A stretch of DNA of 64,000 bases, from contig NC_135721.1 of NCBI RefSeq assembly GCF_964656455.1, positions 85,540,754 to 85,604,753 on the forward strand. Direction: 5' to 3'. Position 1 is the stretch's first letter. Each line of letters opens with the position of its first letter. This DNA comes from Halichoerus grypus (taxonomy: Eukaryota; Chordata; Mammalia; Carnivora; Phocidae). The translations under genes and the position numbers were made by a program. The notes below the pieces were generated by a model. That model had not been told where the DNA came from. It searched no databases and was given only the letters and a program-made list of their open reading frames with translations. Below, in pieces: positions 59,202 to 64,000 of the stretch.

Positions 59202-60031
59202 ATTACTTCATCTTTACTCTCCCTTCATTGCAGGTAGAAAGTAAATACTGCTAACGTTGAAACAGTTAATTACTGAACAGAAGCAAAGCGGCGCTAACCA
59301 CCAGCCCCCTCCCCAATTTTTTAATTTTATTTTAGAAGTATCCTTTACAAATTTCTGAGGTAAATAAACATCTACTTGTTATTCAACAACTAGTCCAAAT
59401 TTATTTTCATCTTTTTTCTGTTATTCAAATAAAATAAAATTTAGTATTAGGTTCTGTTTTTGTAATTTTTTCTGTCTACGTATGATTCCACCTATCTATT
59501 CATTTATCATTCTATTTATATAAATGAAGAGAGAGATATCTAAAATGATCTGGAATAAATATTAGAGCATTCAATCTCTGAGTAGCAGGGAATAGGGTTA
59601 TTTCTTGGTTTATTGTTTGAATTATTCTGCATTGCTTAAATTTTTGGTAATGAGCCTAATTTTTTATAAAAATAATATTCTATGTGTAAAAATTATAGAA
59701 AGTATTTGTCTTTGTATAATATGGAGTTTAAATGAGATGTTATGTCAAGTGATAATGTAAGACATCTTCATTATTTTGCTTTTGCTTTCTTAGGCTGGCC
59801 TGTTTCTGATTACTATTATTACAATGATTATGCCAGATAATAGAATAAGGCACTAATATCTGGCAAAGAGTTTTGTTTCCGTGTGCCAAAACTTAGAGGT
59901 TATTAATGATAGCCTAGAGTGCATTGCTGAGAATGCTGGCAACACAGTCTTTGGACTTAGAAAGAAAGAGTGCCTTTATCAATTACACCATTTGTCCTAA
60001 CTAGGAGAGGTAATATGCCTGGATTTATTTT
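59202..60031. other. AT-rich non-coding stretch
   Basis: Nothing recognised; no notable open frame. Confidence 0.5.
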
Positions 60032-60049
60032 AGAAAGATAATATGTGTG

Positions 60050-60248
60050 GGCGCCTGGGTGGCTCAGTCGTTAAGCGTCTGCCTTCGGCTCAGGTCATGA
60101 TCCCAGGGTCCTGGGATCAAGTCCCACATCGGGCTCCCTCCTCGAGGGGAAGCCTGCTTCTCCCTCTCCCACTCCCGCTGCTTGCGTTCCTGCTCTCGCT
60201 ATCTCTGTCTCTGTCAAATAAATAAATAAAATCTTTAAAAAAAAAAAA
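60050..60248 (+). mobile_element. Carnivore SINE, near consensus
   Basis: GGCGCCTGGGTGGCTCAGTC start, 'ctgccttcggctcaggtcat', CT-rich tail and AAATAAATAAATAAAATCTT. An 18-bp target duplication with one mismatch, AGAAAGATAATATGTGTG at 60032-60049 and its counterpart at 60249-60266. Very similar to the copy at 15.96 kb. Confidence 0.96.
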
Positions 60249-60266
60249 AGAAAGATAACATGTGTG

Positions 60267-61209
60267 TGTTATGTTAGGGCCGAATTTATAAAATCACTAA
60301 GTTTTTGAAAGAATAGGTTATTTTGTGAGGGATACTATACCCGTATCAATATAGCTCATAACAGTTTCAGGTCAATGAAGGACCATTAGAGAGGAAACCT
60401 GCATCACTTTATATGATACTTACATGGTCATGAATTGACTATTAGTAAAATGGACATTAAAGATGCTGGTGTCTCAGAAGAAAGTGAGGAACACGTTCCT
60501 GGAAACCAAAAGAAGGGAGGTCCTTGTTATATAGTGGCAGAAATTTTAACAGAATTTTGTCCTGCAGTTACCTAGAAAGCACAACTTGTGAAAAGATGAA
60601 CCTGGATAATCAGCTGAGGAGACTCCCAAGAAAAATGTTGCAAGCTTTTCTGGCATCTTCATTCTGCTGATAGTGACATGGGCAAGGAGAGAGAGAAATT
60701 GAGTGAAAAAACTTTTAAACAAAAAGGAACCAGGACTTGATTATTTGGGAACTTACTGGCCAATCCAGATGGCAAGAGACAATGAAATTAAGAGATTAAT
60801 TCAAAAACTGTGGCGTAGTGTAAAAAACTAAGTTTGTGGCTGGACACTGTTTTACAAAAACCCCAGAGACATCAAAAGACCAGCAACTTGAGTCACACAA
60901 AAAGCTCTTTGAAGAGATTAAGGACACGCCTCAGAGATCCTCTTCATCAAAGCAGAGCATCTGTAGGAAGCTTTAGGGTGTAGACTCTTAGCCATGTCAG
61001 CAGAGACCAAAGATAGAGAAAGCATTATCTCAGAAAGATTTGGGGACATGGCTTCTGTCTTATGGAGGGAACCCCTGTGAAATTCACATAAAGCTCACAA
61101 GGCTCATGAGAATTTTACATCAGCACTTGCTTGGACAGAAAGGGGACAGAAATGAAGGAGGGTTGTCAGACCCTCAAAATTCTACTGCAGGAAGCAGGCT
61201 AATGAAAAT
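60267..61209. other. Unassigned stretch, possibly MaLR interior
   Basis: No gene found; only one short open frame (61040-61240). It directly precedes a MaLR-like LTR and has an even, A-rich, broken-frame character, so it may be old retroelement interior. I recognise no diagnostic motif. Confidence 0.35.
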
Positions 61210-61735
61210 ACTCCTCTGCAAATATTGGACTGGCTATTGACCTTAGGGCAGATTCTCTGGGGTTACTTTGGTTGACCCACTTTAATCACATAAGCCCCTA
61301 GATGCAGAGAAAGCTCTTTGCTGGAAGTCAGAGAGATGGGGCAGGAGGAGACATCAGAGAAGTTCAAAGTATGAGAAGGACTCAACCTGTCATTGCTGGA
61401 CCAAAGCACATGGAAAGCACGGGAAGGAACATAGCTTCTAGGAACAAACATGAGTCTCCATCTGACAGTCAGCAAGTAAACAGGGACCTCAGTCCTACAA
61501 CCAAAAGGAACCAAATCCAACCAACACCCTGAGATTCTTCTTCAGAGTCTCTAGTAAGGAATGCAACACTACCAACACTATGACTTCAGCCTTGTGCAAG
61601 TATCAACAGAGGACCCAACCAAGCCCACCGGGCCTCTGAACTACAGAAATTCTGAGATTAAAAATTGTGTTGTTTTAAGCCAATAAGTTTATGGTAATAT
61701 ATTACTTTACATCAGCAATAGAAAACTAATACAGT
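61210..61735 (+). mobile_element. ERVL-MaLR (MLT1-like) LTR
   Basis: Landmarks are 'cccactttaatcacataagcc', 'gatgcagagaaagctctttg', 'gaagtcagagagatggggc', 'aaggaatgcaacactaccaac', 'tgtgttgttttaagccaataag' and the end 'gcaatagaaaactaatacag'. They match the sense strand of an old MaLR LTR from memory. The open frames at 61263-61532 on both strands are within it and are not genes. Confidence 0.7.
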
Positions 61736-62035
61736 CCCATATTTCTTTAATGAGAAAGAGATTATTTAACAGAAACATAAGAGAGACGTCTCATCTGAAC
61801 TTTGCAGAAAGGCCTACCGATAGGAGATTCAAAAAGTGACCCATTATGTTAATCAATTTAATCATATAAGGAGGCAATATAGTGAAACCCATTAAGCCAT
61901 TTTTTTGTTAAAAAACAAAAAGAAAAACAATTCATTTTTAAACCATTGGCCATGTTAGCTACTGCAGATTAAAATGTTAAAGCTTTTCCACGTTTAGAAT
62001 TATGAAAGCTTTAGGTATCAGTAGCCTCTAAGATG

Positions 62036-62512
62036 ACCTCCAATGGTCCCTGCCTCCTGGTTGTTTATACCCTTGAATAGTCCCCTCCCACACTGTAGCT
62101 GGGTTATTCTTTGTGACCAATAAAATGTGGGAAAATCTGTGGCATGTCACTTGTACTTTTAGATTCGAAAAAGCACTGTGGCTTTTTTCTTGGGTCCTCA
62201 CTCTACCCTAGTTCATTTGTCCTGAGGGAAGCCAGCTGCTATATCATGAGCGCCCCTATGGAGATGCTTATGCAATGAGGAGCTAAGTCTCCAGGAGTGC
62301 ACTTGGAAGTGGATTGCCATCCCAGTCGAGCCTTCAGACAACTGCAGCCCTTGCCAACATCTGAACCAAAAGCTAATGAGAGACTCTGAGCCGGAACCAC
62401 CTAGCTAAGCTATACTTGCCTTCCTGACTGACAGAAAGTAAATGAGATAAAGGTTTGCTGGTTTTAGTCACTAAGCTTGGGGTAATTTACTACGTAGCAA
62501 TAGAGAACTAAT
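62036..62512 (+). mobile_element. ERVL-MaLR-like LTR, second copy
   Basis: 'cctgcctcctggttgtttatac', 'gtgaccaataaaatgtggg', 'ggcatgtcacttgtac', 'gaagccagctgctatatcatg', 'cagtcgagccttcagacaac', 'gccggaaccacctagctaag', 'ttttagtcactaagcttggg' and the end 'gcaatagagaactaatgtac'. The order follows a mammalian LTR I recall as MaLR-type. It differs from the LTR at 61.2-61.7 kb in most of its body, so the two are separate insertions of different subfamilies. Confidence 0.7.
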
Positions 62513-62837
62513 GTACTCCACCAGGTCAAAAAAGGCTATCCCTTCCACAAGCAATTATCCATATAAAATAAATATTAAACTCATAGGTCCTACCACAGAA
62601 CTCTTAAAAAATTCATACCAAGTGTTGATCAGTTCACCCCCAAATCAAACTTACATTAACTCTGGCTATAAACAGACTCACAGGAGTCAACACAGAATTA
62701 CCACCAGAATGTATTAGGACAAGGTGGTAAACTGCAGGTTCACTACTGTCTCTCCATTGTCTAACTTCATGCCTACCATACACACACATACATATACAAA
62801 GTATTCAAATAATAGTTTTGAACAAATGATTAATTGG

Positions 62838-63032
62838 TGGCGCACCTGCATGGTGCAGCTGGTTAAGCCTCTGCCTCCGGCTCAGGTCAAGATCTCAGGG
62901 TCCTGGGATCGAATCCCACATCGGGCTCCCTGTTCAGTTGGGAGTCTGCTTCTCTGTCTGCCTCTCCCCCGATTCAGGCTCTCTCTCTCTCTTTCTCTGT
63001 CTCTCTCAAATAAATAAATAAAATCCTAAAAA
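62838..63032 (+). mobile_element. Carnivore SINE, diverged
   Basis: 'ggcgcacctgcatggtgcagc' head (diverged), 'gatctcagggtcctgggatc', 'catcgggctccctgttcag', CT tail and AAATAAATAAATAAAATCC. The flanks GATTAATTGG and GATTGATTGG suggest a target duplication with one mismatch. Confidence 0.92.
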
Positions 63033-63045
63033 ATTGATTGATTGG

Positions 63046-63741
63046 ATGAACGCACATATTAAAAGACTGTAACCTGGAAGTTCTTACCTACTGCTGCTCT
63101 TTTCTTCAGCCATGATAGTTACATCTACTACCTTTTCACTGGCCAGGGTCTGAATCATTCTCGTCTCTTTACCTGTGTGCTTGTTGACCCTCCCATCCAG
63201 ATTTGGCAACAACTTACAACCCTGTTTATCATATATTGCCACCGAGCAAGGCACCTAACAAAACCCAGATGCTTGAACAAAAATAGATGAAGAGCCTAAA
63301 GAACCCAGTGGTGGGCAGGACAGGCAGGATTGACTTTTAATTGTACCATATACATATCAATATATATGTATTTATGAGACTGCCTGAAAATGGCATTAAA
63401 GTTCTAGGATTTGGGGTGGTGATCCTCCATGTTGCTACCATTTGGCACCTCTTGATTAAAATAATCACTTCAAATTGTACCTTGGGGATGCACTTCACAG
63501 TTGTGCCCAATGGAATAACAATGAAGTCAATGTCATATTGAATCATTACTGACTACCGCTCAGGGAAGATGAGTTTCCTAAGTCTCTTCTAACTGCCACT
63601 ATAGAGGGAACATACACATCAGGAGTTATTTTGGGTTTTGCTTCTTAGCTCTTAAGTCAAAGCTTATCAAGGAAATCTGTGCCTACGGCGTCTTTGACAC
63701 CTCTGCCACCTTTTACGTCCTTTCTTTTTTTGTTTCAATAG
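63046..63741. other. Non-coding stretch
   Basis: No gene or named repeat recognised. Two antiparallel short frames at about 63337-63546 overlap each other exactly and have no domain. Confidence 0.45.
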
Positions 63742-63809
63742 ACCAGCAGCAGCAGAAGAAATTAATATGGCTCAGACTCATTAAAACTGATCGCCAAGGC
63801 ACCTGCTAA
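63742..63809 (+). other. Candidate exon with splice-site-like borders (unproven)
   Basis: A pyrimidine-rich run ends in CAATAG at 63736-63741, a good acceptor. The 68-bp block is followed by GTAAGT at 63810-63815, a near-ideal donor. One of the three frames is open across the block until a TAA at its last three bases; the other two stop early. It starts with a (CAG)4 run in that frame. It could be an exon of a long noncoding RNA, a terminal coding exon read through, or chance. Confidence 0.25.
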
Positions 63810-64000
63810 GTAAGTGCTCTCAATATCACTGACCTTTGACCAGAATTCTGTTTCCTGTAACACGGCCGTTGGAGCTGCAAATGATAATATTAGGAAAGAA
63901 AGCTGACTGTTCACCGATACTGATGTGTGATGGGTTATCTGACTGAAAGGTTTTATTCAAAAGGCAGGAGATTCATCAGGAGAAAGGCAGGGCATAAAAC
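63810..64000. other. Non-coding end of window
   Basis: Nothing recognised. The stretch keeps a CpG pair (ACGGCCG, about 63861) and does not look repetitive. Confidence 0.4.

Noticed and set aside
15946..60225. Recurrent peptide around 'GRLGGSVVKRLPSAQVMIPGSWD' in several short frames
   Set aside because: It is the translation of the carnivore SINE head (for example at 15946-16134, 29667-29894 and 60043-60225), not a gene family.
1..64000. CRISPR array, operons, ribosome-binding sites or phage genes
   Set aside because: No regularly spaced direct repeats with unique spacers are present; all dispersed repeats are eukaryotic SINEs, LINEs, LTRs and microsatellites.

Overview
This window is nuclear genomic DNA of a placental mammal in the order Carnivora, most likely an arctoid caniform (bear, seal or mustelid side). 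The evidence is about 17 copies of the tRNA-derived carnivore SINE, recognised by the GCGCCTGGGTGGCTCAGT head, CT-rich tail and AATAAATAAATAAAATCTT end, plus a carnivore-type LINE-1 with its own 5' UTR and doubled G-rich 3' UTR. The dog-specific SINEC_Cf form is absent, which argues against Canis. The sequence is AT-rich. I found no convincing host protein-coding gene, tRNA, rRNA or CpG-island promoter, so it reads as intergenic or deep intronic DNA shaped by retrotransposons.

Layout: 1.07-2.24 kb is an old L1 3' end with a nested SINE. 4.79-5.17 kb is a MaLR-type solo LTR (minus). 7.1-8.5 kb holds two SINEs and a MIR. 8.69-11.97 kb is a decayed L1 3' half, followed by an inverted SINE. 12.7-13.2 kb has ancient repeats including a MIR. 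14.62-14.97 kb (minus) carries an open frame matching the C-terminal end of an ancient L2/CR1/Rex-type LINE. 15.96-16.16 kb is a near-consensus SINE. 18.7-19.06 kb is a CpG-retaining, motif-rich stretch that may be regulatory. 19-29.7 kb is mostly unassigned AT-rich DNA with microsatellites and ancient repeat remnants. 29.7-36.5 kb holds SINEs, an inverted (twin-primed looking) L1 fragment, a MaLR LTR, a partly duplicated SINE and a long GAAA/GGAA tract. 36.5-46 kb is mostly unassigned, with MIRs. 45.98-46.32 kb is a Tigger-like DNA transposon remnant with TA flanks.

The main structure is at 47.4-58 kb. An older L1 is split by a full-length, later L1 (49,743-57,016) with a perfect 15-bp target duplication. 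That L1 was later hit by a SINE inside ORF1. It keeps a complete 5' UTR with a YY1-like site at its extreme 5' end, recognisable ORF1, endonuclease, reverse transcriptase and C-terminal cysteine domains, and a two-module 3' UTR with two G-quadruplex motifs. Frameshifts and stops make it incapable of autonomous retrotransposition. Its 5' UTR carries a 192-codon antisense open frame, placed like the primate L1 ORF0 but not shown to be related. The last 6 kb holds four more SINEs, two MaLR-like LTRs and a possible short exon at 63,742-63,809.

The elements work together only as layers of insertion. The L1 machinery encoded by active relatives explains the SINE and L1 insertions, with A-rich tails and 10-18 bp duplications. 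All calls come from reading the sequence and remembered family features. No alignment or database search was run.
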